A stretch of DNA of 64,000 nt from Membranipora membranacea. Taxonomy: Eukaryota; Bryozoa; Gymnolaemata; Cheilostomatida; Membraniporidae. The stretch lies in contig OU612065.1 in NCBI GenBank assembly GCA_914767715.1, forward strand, positions 33,542,001 through 33,606,000. Reading direction: 5' to 3'. The translations under genes and the position numbers were made by a program. Below are positions 11,789 through 22,616 of this stretch, piece by piece; within the stretch, counting starts at the first letter, position 1; the number at the start of each line of letters is the position of its first letter. The notes beneath the pieces were generated by a model. It ran no database searches. It saw only the letters and a list, made by a program, of their open reading frames with translations, and was not told the DNA's origin.

Positions 11789-14700
11789 TCACAATGAGAT
11801 GGACAACACTTCGTTTAGGTTTCTTCGGTATGCTCCTTCAGCTTCCCCAGGAGATACTTTGTCAGCTAGTTGAATGCCATTGATAATAACCTAGAAAACA
11901 ATAAAATCAAAGGTCAATTCAGCAAGGCAAGTGTATTTTGATATTTACCAACCAGGTCCAGACCAGAAAAGATGGAAGCTGAACATTGTAATAATTATTC
12001 TTATACACATTGGAGAATGACTGTAGAGCTAAAACTTCAAAATCTTATGGATTCAATCATCTTACCAATATAAGTGCAACTGTAAAAGTCAGCAATGTGC
12101 CTTGCAGCTAGGATGATTGAAATGAAACAGGTTACCTTAATTCCAGTTGACAAAACAAGTTTCTCATTATTCTCTTGTCATTCAGATTGTGTTTGATCAC
12201 AGCGTTAGAGTTAAAACTTCCAACTCCTTGATTTGATACGTATTTGAGGGCTCTATACGTGGTTGGACATCATATTTGTTTGCCGATGATAATGGATATT
12301 TCAATGTTACATAATCCCTTTAAGGGAGTATGTAACATCTAGTGATCAGACATACAAATAAGGGAGTCCCTTATTTGTATGTCTGATCACTAGAACACCC
12401 TTTTGAAGTGCTGGTATGCTTACCTCAAGCAAGTAATTGAACCAAAACCAATCCTCTAGCGCAAATTTCCTGTTGGCTCCCACTATTCCAGCTCGTGCAC
12501 ATCGGAGCACTAATTTCGTAAATTTGTCATCCTGATAATAAAAGACACATCAACATAAAATTTGCAAGTATTTGATAAGAGAGAACCAAAACAGAAATTA
12601 GAGGTCATTTTTCTTAACATATTAGGTGTTATGTGCCCTTTGAGCATGTCAGGATAACTTCAAATTTAGAATTCAGTGGTGTTGGCCAAAATTTATATTG
12701 TAACAAGCTGGTCAATGTTAAGTCATTTATATTAAAAGGGGCTCCCCCACACAGGACTGTCTATAATATCTATAAATTAAGAATCCCAATCTATAAACTT
12801 AAGCGCGCTGCGATGGCATGTGGCCCACTCATTTCATCAATAGACTGACAGTTGGAAAATTCCAAAAACCTGGGGAAAACCCATTAGATTGTAAACATAT
12901 CTGAATGTTTGCTTTGCTACACAACGACCATACACACACAAAGAGAGCACAGGAGACACACAGCACTGACAGCACTTTAGAGACACATTAAGAAATCTAT
13001 AAATCTATATCTTTACATTGATAACATCTATAAATCTATATATTTACTTGCATCTATCTATAAGCCTACAAGCCTATAAGCTAAGAAATGGTCATCTATA
13101 ATCTATACTATAAGTAGGGGGGGGGGGGGGCCCATTAAAAGTCAGTTATTTCTCACCTGTTTATCACCAATCAATATTGGGGACATAGCAGCTCTCTTCA
13201 AGTGAGACATGGCTCCTTCAGTACCTTTTATAAATGTAGCTTCCTCATCTCCAGCTGCACACTTAACTGCTAGTTCTTGTAGCATTATCTGTAATATGAA
13301 TAAAATAGGAGCACTGTCAATGGAACAACTCAGTCAGGGGTCTTTCAATCAGAGTGTGACTGTGTGATGCACTCATTCACATATTGCTCGTTTGGTCTTT
13401 CAAGTAGACAAATTTGTTCCCAAATCGCTCACTCAGAATGTATATAGTTTGTCAATGGGAGAGGGAGAGAGACCCTCGCAACTTTCATTTTAGCTATGTT
13501 TAATTGTTCCATGATTTGTCATGATGAGGTATTTTATATATTGGCTATTCAGTCTGGTGACGAGGAAGTCTGGTGAGTTTTTTTCCCAAGAATGAATGGA
13601 TAAATAAGGGATAGCTTTAAAAACTCAAAATGACTAAACTGGGACCGGAAAGCAATTCAATATTGAACACCTTTGAAATTATGAAGAAATTGTCATTCAT
13701 TGTAGCTGAAGGATATGTTGTGTGGCGCAGGGCCCTTTAGTGATTCTGACACTCCATGCCGGATTCCACGGAGCATTTGACTAGTCGGCTCAGAATCGGT
13801 CAGCTGTAACAATGTGGAGGGAGTTGATAATAAGTTGGTGGTATACCAAGTGCTGTTGTGGCCACTACTTATTACTACACTAAACGGTCTTTGTGCAAGC
13901 AATTTAATTTTTTTTATAATTACTCATTACTGATATAGGATAACTTTGATGAAAAATAGTTTTGTGTTCACCTTCCAAAAATAACAGAAAATTTTTTATC
14001 CTGGATGTTGATATTATGGTATAAAAATAAAGCTCTAATCAGTCATTTGAAAGGCAAAAGGAGTGAAAACAAATTTGTACTTCAAATACTCTTTTAAACA
14101 TAAACTCGAAAAAAAATGATATGGATGGACAAGTACTGCAAACTGCTCAGGATTTAAGTAGCAAGAAAAGGATTATTCAAACCTAATACATGTCGTATTT
14201 CATGACAACTGAATTCTAATGTTGATAATGCCTAAGGAGTGGGATTATGACTGTAATAAAACAAAAGAGTTCCTGCAAACTGAGAATCATACCTTGAAAT
14301 TATCAAAGAGTACCAGTTTTTTGATAGAAACTTTAGCCGGACAGTTTATCTTCATCGTGTTCTGAATGCGTATACGTCGTTTCACTGGATCAGGGTGATC
14401 CTAGAAAAGAAAAATTTCTTATCTTCATCAACTGTTGTTGTACAAGCAGCATGATTGAGGTGTTACTATCTGTAGTCATCTCTTTGTCAGAAAATATTTC
14501 ACACATACACCTTTTGGAACAATAAATTAGTCAGATGCGCAATAATCCAATTGATCACATCACAGTACAAAAGCTACGATCTTCAATTCTACTCTTACTC
14601 TAGGGTATATTTCTACAACCAGACTCAAAGCTTTTTACCCTGATTTCATTCTACCCAGCTACTTTATTACACAAAACGTCTTTGGTAGAGTAAAAATGAA

Positions 14701-14977
14701 TGGATGTAGCACAGCAAACATCACACTACGCTGAGACTACCTAACATCTCTAAATTGAAAAATTATTGGTAGAGACAACTGAACACCATATACATGTATC
14801 TATATATACATATATTATTATTCACAACTTTTTGTTTGCAACTTACAGTACGCTGCTCACAGAAACCTGGCCTTCTTTTCTTCCCATGCCTGCAATCCAG
14901 ATACTGTGAACCCACATCCGAAAAAGCCTGGTGCACTCCGTCAATTCTCTCAATATATATTCTCTTTTGCAGGAGCC
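11789..14977 (-). CDS. ALS2CR8/CaRF- or FAR1-like DNA-binding-type protein, C-terminal 5 exons (partial)
   Basis: Minus-strand exons in transcription order: 14977-14847, 14400-14293, 13288-13157, 12531-12424, 11890-11789 (TGA at 11791-11789). All introns are GT-AG and, apart from the 5' edge, phase 0. The joined frame gives 192 residues. The first exon carries Q-Y-L-D-C-R-H-G-K-K-R-R-P-G-F-C and the second Q-N-T-M-K-I-N-C-P-A-K-V-S-I-K-K. A Cys-Arg-His-Gly-Lys-Lys motif followed by T-x-K-x-x-C-P-A-K is the pattern I associate with ALS2CR8/CaRF and FAR1-like zinc-binding DNA-binding regions. The last three exons are unfamiliar: I-M-L-Q-E-L-A, then R-C-A-R-A-G-I-V-G-A-N-R-K-F-A-L-E-D-W, ending L-N-E-V-L-S-I-S-L. 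The 5' exon needs two bases (GG) to complete a codon, so coding sequence continues at higher coordinates; 16242-16373 is a phase-compatible candidate. The family call is moderate; exon structure is stronger. Confidence 0.6.
12338..12394. repeat. perfect 28-bp inverted repeat with a 1-nt spacer
   Basis: Arms 12338-12365 and 12367-12394 are exact reverse complements (TCTAGTGATCAGACATACAA...). It lies in the last intron of the minus-strand gene. A smaller palindrome (CCCTTTAAGGG) lies just upstream at about 12316-12326. Confidence 0.9.
13117..13130. repeat. poly-G tract, 14 G
   Basis: A run of 14 G on the plus strand in an AT-rich intron, after a stretch of CTATAAATCTATA-type short repeats (about 12997-13110). 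Length polymorphism and sequencing error are both likely here. Confidence 0.85.
13335..13490 (+). repeat. interspersed repeat family M1, second copy
   Basis: Shares TCTTTCAA, CACTCA, CCCAAATCGCTCACTCAGAA and ATATAGTTTG blocks with the copy at 9305-9500. It sits inside an intron of the minus-strand gene. Confidence 0.5.
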
Positions 14978-15264
14978 CTACAAGGAAAATAATTCAAGTA
15001 TGATTTGTTAGTATTTGGTAGGAAACCATAGCCCCCAGCCCACTAGTAAATAATATTTCAGAGAATCACAACTCTTGATTTACTATACCCAATAGTAACT
15101 AAGTTGCAACCATAGTAATTAAGTTCCAACTATAGATGAATGTGAATTCACCAATAATTGTCTATTATTCTCTTTTGTGATATATCCAACCTAGGGTCAC
15201 CAGTACCAAACTTTGGTCCACTCTAGCTTATTGCAATTCCATCATGTAGAACCTATCTATCAAT

Positions 15265-15703
15265 TTAATTCTTCATCATAGGCATTCTACCTAGGCTCAT
15301 CAGTGTCACGGGATTGTATTTAGCAGGCCCCCTAATTTGTTTGTCTGCTTGTGATTCACCTTTAATGTCTGATTCACCCAAAATTGTGGTGACCACAGGA
15401 AGGTTGTGAACAAGGTCAAGCGGTGTTTGTGGTTCTGTTAGCGCATAAGGCCTCCTGGAAAGGCAATCAGCATTGGTATTAGTTTTCCCACTTTTGTGTT
15501 TGATGTCATAGTTGTACGGCTGAAGCAATTGTGACCAGCGACCTAGTCTGCCCTTAGTGTCCTTTATGCTTTTCAACCACTTGAGGCTAATGTGGTCAGT
15601 GAGCACCAAAAAGTGTTGATCCGCAAGGTAATGTTTGTATTTCTCTACTGCTGTAACCAGGGCTAGTCCCTCCTTGTGTGTTATAGAATAATTTAAACAA
15701 AAA
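15265..15703 (-). mobile_element. Ty3/gypsy-type retrotransposon remnant (RT-RNase H segment)
   Basis: Minus-strand open frame from 15703 to the stop at 15265. It begins L-N-Y-S-I-T-H-K-E-G-L-A-L-V and continues T-D-H-I-S-L-K-W-L. It then has G-R-L-G-R-W-S-Q-L-L-Q-P-Y-N-Y-D-I and N-A-D-C-L-S-R-R-P. This is the RNase H/tether region that follows reverse transcriptase in gypsy-like pol. No RT palm, integrase or LTR was found, so it is a truncated copy of about 440 bp, in the same orientation as the gene at 11.8-15 kb. Confidence 0.85.
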
Positions 15704-16241
15704 ACAGTAGTTTAGATCAGAATATCAGAACAACAGAAAGTAAGCTGGGTTTGGTGGAATAAGGTATAAATAGATTTTTTTCAAGAAATCATAAATATAT
15801 ATGTCACTAGTTTTTAGGCCTTAGCAACTTGAATCCTTGATTCATGTTGTTATAGATGAGTGAGGTATTACTATTTGCTATGTCATTTGCCATTTAAAAA
15901 AGATATGAGGCTGAATTTAATACCGGAACATAATTAATATTTTGCATGACTTGCTTGGGCAGTTTCATAGCTCTAAAAATTACAACACTTGATAATAATG
16001 ATTTAAACTTTTTGACCATTACAGGCAGTGGTGTGAGAGATTTTATTATTTTACCAGCAGGCTAGGTGATGCAGACCAATTAATTAAACCAGAATGTCAA
16101 ACTTCACCTAGAACAAAATTATTTTCATGACATTGTTTTTGGCTGAAGATGGCTCCATCCATAACAGTTCTATTATTAAAAAAGATCAAACCAAATCTGG
16201 GGCTGATAAATAAAGGTGTTTCTATTATATGTTGTAATTAC
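15704..16241. other. no gene recognised
   Basis: AT-rich sequence between the gypsy remnant and a possible exon. No exon or RNA gene could be supported. Confidence 0.4.
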
Positions 16242-16373
16242 AAAATAAGATTAAATCTTCATAAGCAGGATTAGCTTCCTTACACAAACATAGAACATAT
16301 ATGTCAGGCAGCTTGGCAATTATTTTTGCTGGTATGAATGGAAACAGAACAATATCATTGATTACACCCATGC
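16242..16373 (-). CDS. possible upstream exon of the 11.8-15 kb minus-strand gene
   Basis: A minus-strand acceptor (GGTGCAG) before 16373 and a donor (GTAATT) after 16242 bound 132 nt with no stop. The frame reads G-M-G-V-I-N-D-I-V-L-F-P-F-I-P-A-K-I and later C-K-E-A-N-P-A-Y-E-D-L. It enters and leaves in phase 1, so its final T would join the GG at 14977 as TGG. Phase agreement is the only support; no domain is recognised, and the gypsy fragment would lie in the intron between them. Confidence 0.25.
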
Positions 16374-17641
16374 CTGCACCAAAGGTACCAGAGACATGAG
16401 GATGTTTCATACCCAATAAACAAAACAAACAGTGTCTCAGATATTTTAGGTATCTTAGAAGATTCTCCAGTTTACCAATCATTGTGAGAGTGAAGTAGAT
16501 TGCTCTACCTGTTTTAATATTAATGCTCTATCCTTTCACCTGTTTGGTGAGGGAATAGTGTTCCAAAAGATTATCGTAATTTTATCCAGCTTTTTTCACT
16601 TGGAAGATTGGTGTGCATATTCACACAACCATCCACCCCTACCCCCATCATCCCAGTCAATTTTTCTTCCTATAGAAATATAAGGGCAAATATATGTTTA
16701 TTCAATTGCAGCGGATTCCTGAAGCTCTATGCTTCTTACCATTTGCCCGTGTCCAGTGTTTCCTTTGGTCAATTAGAAACCTATTTTCCTAGATAAGTAC
16801 CAACACTTATGTTGAATATTGGTGTGATTATTCGCTTGGAAATGAAGATGCCCTGCATCCTACAGCTGAGTCAAAACAAGATATGAATCCGTTAGTCTGC
16901 ACAATGTAATTTTAATTTCTTCATCACCGCCTACCACCAGGCACCAACCAGATAAGAGAGAGATTTTACTGAGTGCAAAAATATTTGCTAGCAAGCTGGG
17001 GGATAATTTTTTGTGACAATACACCAATGATGATTGGGAAAGTTAAAGCAGAGATTCATGACACTGATACAAATTGACGAATTTTAGGAAATAAGCTTGC
17101 ATTTATTTTGACAAAATGTTGTACTGCTACAGGTGGAAAACTTTTGCCTTGCAACCTGAAATCCCCCAAGAATATTACAGGATTTAGTTACTTGAAAGCT
17201 ACCAATGAGTGGAAATGAAGTAAGAATTATCTCTTCTAACCTGAACAAAAAGATGCTACCTCTATATATGACAAGGATTTGAATGATGTGGCCAAATATG
17301 ACTATTAGAATGCCTAGGCTGTTTATACAAAATAATTATTTCATATGTTTCACCATCACACCAACACATTTCAATGGTCTGCATACAACTCTCACATGGA
17401 AAAAATCAGAAAAATTAATTCCCTCTCCACATAATATTCATCATCAAAGGTCACCCAGTAAATAAAAGTGCATCATTTATTTCGGCATGATATTTTGTAG
17501 ACACTGACTATTGAACCGCTATGGCATGCTCATGCTCTATCCTGCATAATTCCAGCAAGAATAAACTGGCTTAATCACATTCAATTAGGGTATAAAACAT
17601 AACACAACACCTCAATTCCTTGTAACGGCTTTAAATTACAG
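16374..17641. other. no gene recognised
   Basis: AT-rich sequence. Several short open frames occur, but none has splice-site support or a recognisable domain. Confidence 0.4.
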
Positions 17642-17704
17642 ACCCTGGAATCGGTATGGGCTGATGCTGATGGAGACCTGCCCAAATATAAACGTACAGT
17701 TTGA
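17642..17704 (+). pseudogene. possible relic exon resembling exon 2 of the collagen gene
   Basis: After an acceptor (AAATTACAG) the frame reads T-L-E-S-V-W-A-D-A-D-G-D-L-P-K-Y-K-R and stops at 17702-17704. The collagen gene's second exon contains [16 protein letters not shown] at the equivalent position just before its donor. Here the donor position holds GTTTGA, a poor splice site. I infer a decayed or very diverged copy of that exon; a chance match over about 15 residues is possible. Confidence 0.3.
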
Positions 17705-17756
17705 GTGTAGCCTTGCTAGAAAAAAAAATAGCGGATTAAAACAGCTGTGAAACTAA

Positions 17757-17960
17757 CTAATTATGATAAAGATAAGCAAGTAGCTCTGCTGGTTTGATTG
17801 CATGCCCTTCACACAGGATCATTTTCCGCTTCAGTCTTCTGACTAATGAGTTCTGTTGATGCCCCGGTGGATCCGACCTGCCTGCAAATTTTGTACTGAA
17901 CTTGGCAGCTTGATTTCTCAGTATTTGAGCTGAAACAGACCTTGTGATTTTAGCCAACAT
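17757..17960 (-). CDS. small ORF with a mitochondrial-presequence-like N-terminus (uncertain)
   Basis: The minus-strand ORF starts at ATG 17960-17958 and gives 67 residues. It begins M-L-A-K-I-T-R-S-V-S-A-Q-I-L-R-N-Q-A-A-K and has no acidic residue in the first 30, only Arg/Lys, Ser, Ala and hydrophobics. That composition is typical of mitochondrial targeting peptides. The rest is basic and matches no family I know. It could be a first exon whose true donor lies inside the ORF. Confidence 0.25.
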   Translation of the reverse strand: MLAKITRSVSAQILRNQAAKFSTKFAGRSDPPGHQQNSLVRRLKRKMILCEGHAIKPAELLAYLYHN

Positions 17961-18619
17961 TCTAAGACTGCTAAACAGGTATATATACCAGCTAACACAC
18001 ATTGAAAATTGCAATTGTTGCTCTATGTGAGTAGATGGGGTGTATTCATAGGTAGGTAAGCAGGTAAAGTTGGGAAAAGAAAACCTTAACATGCCATAAT
18101 AGCATGAATATGCATTGACTCTATTTATGTTTATCTCAGGGTGCTAAGGGGGTCCGTCGCCATTTTACTGCTACTTCCGCTTTTATTGGCAAATTTATAT
18201 ACGTTATAATGTTCAGAGCTCATCAAAAAATTCAAAACTGAAACATGTCAGCTATTCCTCAGCATAATGGTCTGCCTCAAAACATACCTCAACGTCAATG
18301 GGCAAGGCTAGAAAACACAGCCTCCTAACATCACAAGTTCTAAATTGGTTGCAGAGAATTTTGACTTTTCTTATTATTCTATTCACAGACAATCTACCAA
18401 AATCACATATTTTCTTGACTGTTAGCAGTTAACTCAAGCTCTAGTTCCTACCGCCTAGGACTCCCATGTGATCTTTTAATCACTATAAAATATTGCTCTC
18501 AGCCATTTACTACCCTTCGCAATAAGTTGACAGAAATATTCAATCCAAGATTGATTAAAAGGTTGATAAAATCAAATGTCTTGTCACATGTCACATTCTG
18601 AAACATGGGCGCCAAAATT
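17961..18619. other. no gene recognised
   Basis: AT-rich sequence with no supported exon or element end. Confidence 0.4.
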
Positions 18620-18806
18620 CATTGCCCTTGTAGCGAGGCTGCAATATCTGTACCAGGTTGCTCTCTGTTTGCAGGCAGGTCGGAGCACAGCACTGGGGGC
18701 CAACCAAACCCCAGTAGTCGATTGACCACAGGATTCGAGCCCTCAACCTTTAGCATCTGCATGCTAAAGGTGTGGTGCTCTAACCAACTGAGCCACCTCC
18801 TACTCA
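18620..18806 (-). mobile_element. tRNA-derived SINE, family S2
   Basis: On the minus strand it begins GGAGGTGGCTCAGTTGGTTA (box A). An anticodon-arm-like ACCTTTAGCATGCAGATGCT follows, then box B GGCTCGAATCC. The tail contains GCTCCGACCTGCCTGC. The head and the CTCCGACCTGCCTGC tail block recur at 54.2 and 62.1 kb, so this is a distinct family from the SINE at 2.6 kb. Open frames through it are translations of the tRNA-like sequence, not genes. Confidence 0.8.
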
Positions 18807-19890
18807 AAGTATCAAACAAAGTAGGGGTCGGATATGATGTCCCTCATATGATATTGTTAATCAAAGTTTCCTGCTTGTTAGTTTTTTTCCCGAAAAGGGC
18901 TGGAATCTCTAAAAACTGCCTCCATATTGAAATAAAAAGATTTTCTGGGAGAGGCCCTTACCCCCTAGGATGAAGGCACCCATCCCGCCTGGCTCTACCA
19001 CTTGAAAACCAATGGATACAGACCTGGATATTCCCTATTGTGTACCTCAAGTAAAATTTGTCCAAAAAGTGGTGCGGCCAATTGGTATGTTCCCGAACAA
19101 AAAGAGGCCAAAGCAGAAAAAAGGTTTGCCACGCATGATCTGATGCATTTACGTTAGAGAGAAAGCGAGTTTAAATAGTACATAACATTGCATGGGCTAT
19201 TCATATTCAAAGACAGGGAAATAATTTGATGCAACGCTCATTTCAGTTTACAGGCAGGACCGAGCACACTCAGTGAACTCATATGGTGTGAGATTCATCC
19301 ACCACACACTCCTTAAAAATGCCCTCAGCTCATCCATGACACCCATTTTTTTTGCCTCAAACCCATCTCTATAGCTTCGGCCTTCGCTAGGGAAATAATA
19401 ATTATGAAGGGCTTGCCATAACTCAGTTAGCTGTCACAATCCAATCTGGTTACTTACATTGCATTGAGATTATTTTGTTGCATCGCTTTGCTTAAACCCT
19501 ATCCCCCTCCTTGGAAATTGATATCATGCTGTGGATGGGCACACCACAGAAACCAACAACACCTTTCACAGCATATGACTACAAATTCAAACTTGATACA
19601 GTAGGATTCACTCACCAGCTTCCATATAATCTTCCAAACTGTCACCAAACGATTTCTCCTGAGAAAATATAGAGAACTGAAGCTGATGTTCTGTCTAGTG
19701 CTGCCTTAGATGGTCTCTTGCTAACGTCTCATTAGTATGATATGATACTAAATCCATTTTGGCAGTCAGTCCAACACAAAATCCAATGCTTTTGCGGCAG
19801 CTGATGTTGCAGTTAAGAATGGGTTTGTCTCTCTTTATCATATACTAATAGGTACTAGGAAAATAAAAATGAATGTTCACTCTTGAAGAG
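18807..19890. other. no gene; one further SINE-tail fragment
   Basis: About 19245-19275 carries CAGTTTACAGGCAGGACCGA, resembling the tail block of the S2 SINEs, with no tRNA head. Nothing else was recognised up to the retrotransposon at 19902. Confidence 0.4.
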
Positions 19891-19901
19891 CTTAATTACA
19901 A

Positions 19902-21701
19902 ATGAAAATGTTCACTACTAAGAACTTTACCACGAGCTGGCAAGAGCTGGCAGTAGGCATCCCTATGGGATGTGCTATATCACCTTTGCTATTCGTTATG
20001 GTGATGGAGATAGTTATACGGAATTCGCAAGGCAGTGTGAATGGGATCCAGGTTGCGAATAACCAGATACTACCGCCGATGAGGGCCTTTATGGACGATA
20101 TTACAATAATATCACCAGATAAGGCCCAGGTTGTAGCTTCAATTGATAGACTGCATGAGTTGATAGAGAGATGTGCGATGCGATTCAAACCTAGCAAGAG
20201 CCGGTCCCTGTCTTTGTGTAAAGGCAAACCTGTACCAAATACCTACTTCATAGGAACAGAGCGTATTCCCACGCTTGCAGAGCAGCCTGTGAAGAGCTTA
20301 GGAAGATGGTATAGTTTACCGATCACAGACAGGTTTCGCGGAAACGAGGTGAAAAAGCAACTCGTTACAGGGCTGGACGCGATTGAAAAATGTGGTCTGT
20401 CTGGCAAATACAAAGCCTGGATTCTCAACTTTGCACTCATGCCTCGAATTCTGTGGCCTCTGACAGTTTATGATATTCCGCTAACACCAGTTGAGAGAAT
20501 GGAGCAAATGATTAACAAGCACATGCGTAAGTGGCTTGGAGTTCCAAGGAGCTTCAACACTAATGCACTGTATGCCAGTTCGTTTACTCTTTCACTACCT
20601 ATGAAATCGCTTGTGGAAGAGTACAAAACATCAAAGGCGAGACTGGATATGATGTTGAACGAGTCACCAGACCAGGTGATAAGGGAATGTGCTCCAACAC
20701 TTGACACTGGTAAAAAATGGTCTGTCACAGAGACTGTCAGAGATGCCAAATCTCGACTGGAGATAAGTGAGATTGTGGGTGCTGTGACAACTGCACGTCA
20801 TGGCATCGGCTGGGAAGCAAACCGGTGGTTCTCAAAGGAAAGCCCAAAGGTTAGACGGGAGATGGTAGTTGATGAGGTGCGCAAGATGGAAGAGGAGCGC
20901 CGCCAGACACAAGCTGTAGGCCAAGCCCAACAAGGCAGGTGGACTTGTTGGGAGTCTGTTGAGCAGCGTCAGCTCAAATGGACAGAATTGTGGTCGATGG
21001 AGCCACAAAGGATCAGCTTTCTGGTTGGTGCAGCTTATGATCAACTACCGACCCCGGCAAACCTGGAACGCTGGAATTTGACCGAGAACTCGAAATGCGC
21101 CGAGTGCTCGGCTAAGGGCACACTTCGACATATACTGTCGAATTGCCAACAGAGCCTGGGAAGATACACGTATAGGCATAATCAAGTCCTGAAAGTGTTG
21201 TGTAAATATGTCACGGAGAAGTGTGAATATGCTAATGCTGGTGGTGAAGCGCGTGAAAAGATTTTGCGCAAAAAGGGATTGATGAACAGCGGAGAATGGC
21301 AGGTGAGATGCGACCTCACAGAGCAGCTCAGCATGCCACAGCATATTGTGATCACGAACCAAAGACCAGACTTAATTGTTTGGTCTGACAAAGAAAAAGC
21401 ACTAATACTGATGGAATTGACGGTGCCTTGGGAAGAAAATCTCTCATATGCGCATGAGAGAAAACTGACAAGATACGAAGATCTGGTCACACAATGCCAA
21501 GACAAAGGTTGGAATTGCGAATTATTCGCAGTGGAAGTTGGCTGCCGTGGATTCATGGCTAGATCAGCTACCAAATTTCTGACCAGAGTTGGGCTTTCAG
21601 GAAGAGCACTCAAACAAGCCACAAAAAGCATAGTACATGAGGCAGAAAGCGCATCTGCATGGATATGGCAACAGCACTGTGTGAAGACAAAAGCTAAGTA
21701 A
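19902..21701 (+). mobile_element. non-LTR retrotransposon, RT C-terminal half plus zinc knuckle and restriction-like endonuclease (599-codon ORF)
   Basis: The uninterrupted ORF begins inside reverse transcriptase: G-I-P-M-G-C-A-I-S-P-L-L-F, then the catalytic box F-M-D-D at 63-66. It continues through thumb-like sequence (K-A-W-I-L-N-F-A-L-M-P-R-I-L-W-P) and V-Y-D-like A-Y-D-Q-L-P-T-P-A-N-L. A C399-x2-C402-x7-H410-x4-C415 knuckle follows. Near the end R488-P-D-x14-E505-L-T, then A-H-E-R-K-L-T-R-Y-E-D-L and E-V-G-C-R-G-F, matches the PD-(D/E)XK-type endonuclease of site-specific non-LTR elements (the R2/NeSL/CRE-type order RT, knuckle, endonuclease). The 5' part (finger domain and N-terminal zinc fingers) is absent, as expected for 5' truncation. 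With no stop over 599 codons, insertion looks recent. The first Met need not be a real start. Confidence 0.9.
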
Positions 21702-22616
21702 TCCTATTACTTGTAAGCTGGGGTTTAACACACTCACTTTGTTTTGTGGAGTTGGCCAGCATTTAATTCCTTTTGTTATAATCCTTGTAAGGATTAGAAT
21801 GAGGGGATTAAGTGATGATAAGCAAATTGCTTGGGGTAGAAGGCTAAGCAAGATTATGCCTTTAATACTCAAATTAAAGTAGTTTAATCTCTGCAGAGTG
21901 AAAATCAAAGTGAGTCTGAGTTAGATCTAAGGTTTTACAAACATAGGATTAAAAGCTTGGCCCTCGCATAAAAGGCAGGCAGAGCGAGACAGGAAATCAC
22001 AGTCAGCCCACTGGCTGTAGCGCAAACAAGTCATCTCTCTGACTTGTGTATGAGTTGTACTATGCTCAATGTGGTGAATTTGAGTAGCGAACGAGTGGCA
22101 CGTGGGGCGGGTGCCTTGACGATAGCGACTTTGCGCCGATGAGTTGATGGAAAGCAAACCTCCCTGCACTGGTTTGGCTTAGAGTATAAGCATGAGAGTG
22201 ATGGGGCGAACATTGTTGCACTGAAACAATGAAGAGTTGGCAGCCTCCCTGGTTGCGCAACAGCGTAAACACACCAATTATGTCAAACCACCGAAACTGA
22301 CAAAATGCACTGAGGGATCGATGAGATTGATTGAGATGCTCAGCAACACACAGGGGTGGCTTCATGCTGCTGGGGCCGGCCATGAGGAGGTTGTACTAGA
22401 GAAGGCCTCGAAACAGCGTTTGACTCATGGTTTCTAGCTGAAGACCTGTGTGTTGTGCAGTGGTACGCGCACCACTGTATGTTGTATCTGACATGGAACA
22501 CAATTTACAACACACCGATGGAGTGAAAGTGAAAGCACATCATGTGCGCAGGGATGCGCTTTCACTTTACCTTTAAATCTGTACTTGACCTATATTTTGA
22601 ATTCTATGTCATTCAG
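21702..22616. other. probable retrotransposon 3' UTR, then unassigned sequence
   Basis: Sequence after the retrotransposon stop to about 21905 is probably its 3' UTR (TGTAAGCTGG..., TAATCCTTGTAAGGATTAG, a small palindrome at about 21779-21797). From about 21950 to 22500 GC content is locally higher and several overlapping frames are open, but none has a recognisable domain. A dyad GTGGTACGCGCACCAC lies at about 22460-22475. Confidence 0.4.

Noticed and set aside
18605-18973. 122-codon plus frame over the S2 SINE
   Set aside because: It translates tRNA-derived SINE sequence in reverse; the minus-strand box A and box B explain the sequence.
21045-21631. Minus-strand frames opposite the retrotransposon ORF
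   Set aside because: They are shadows of a clearly coding plus strand with RT, zinc knuckle and endonuclease motifs.
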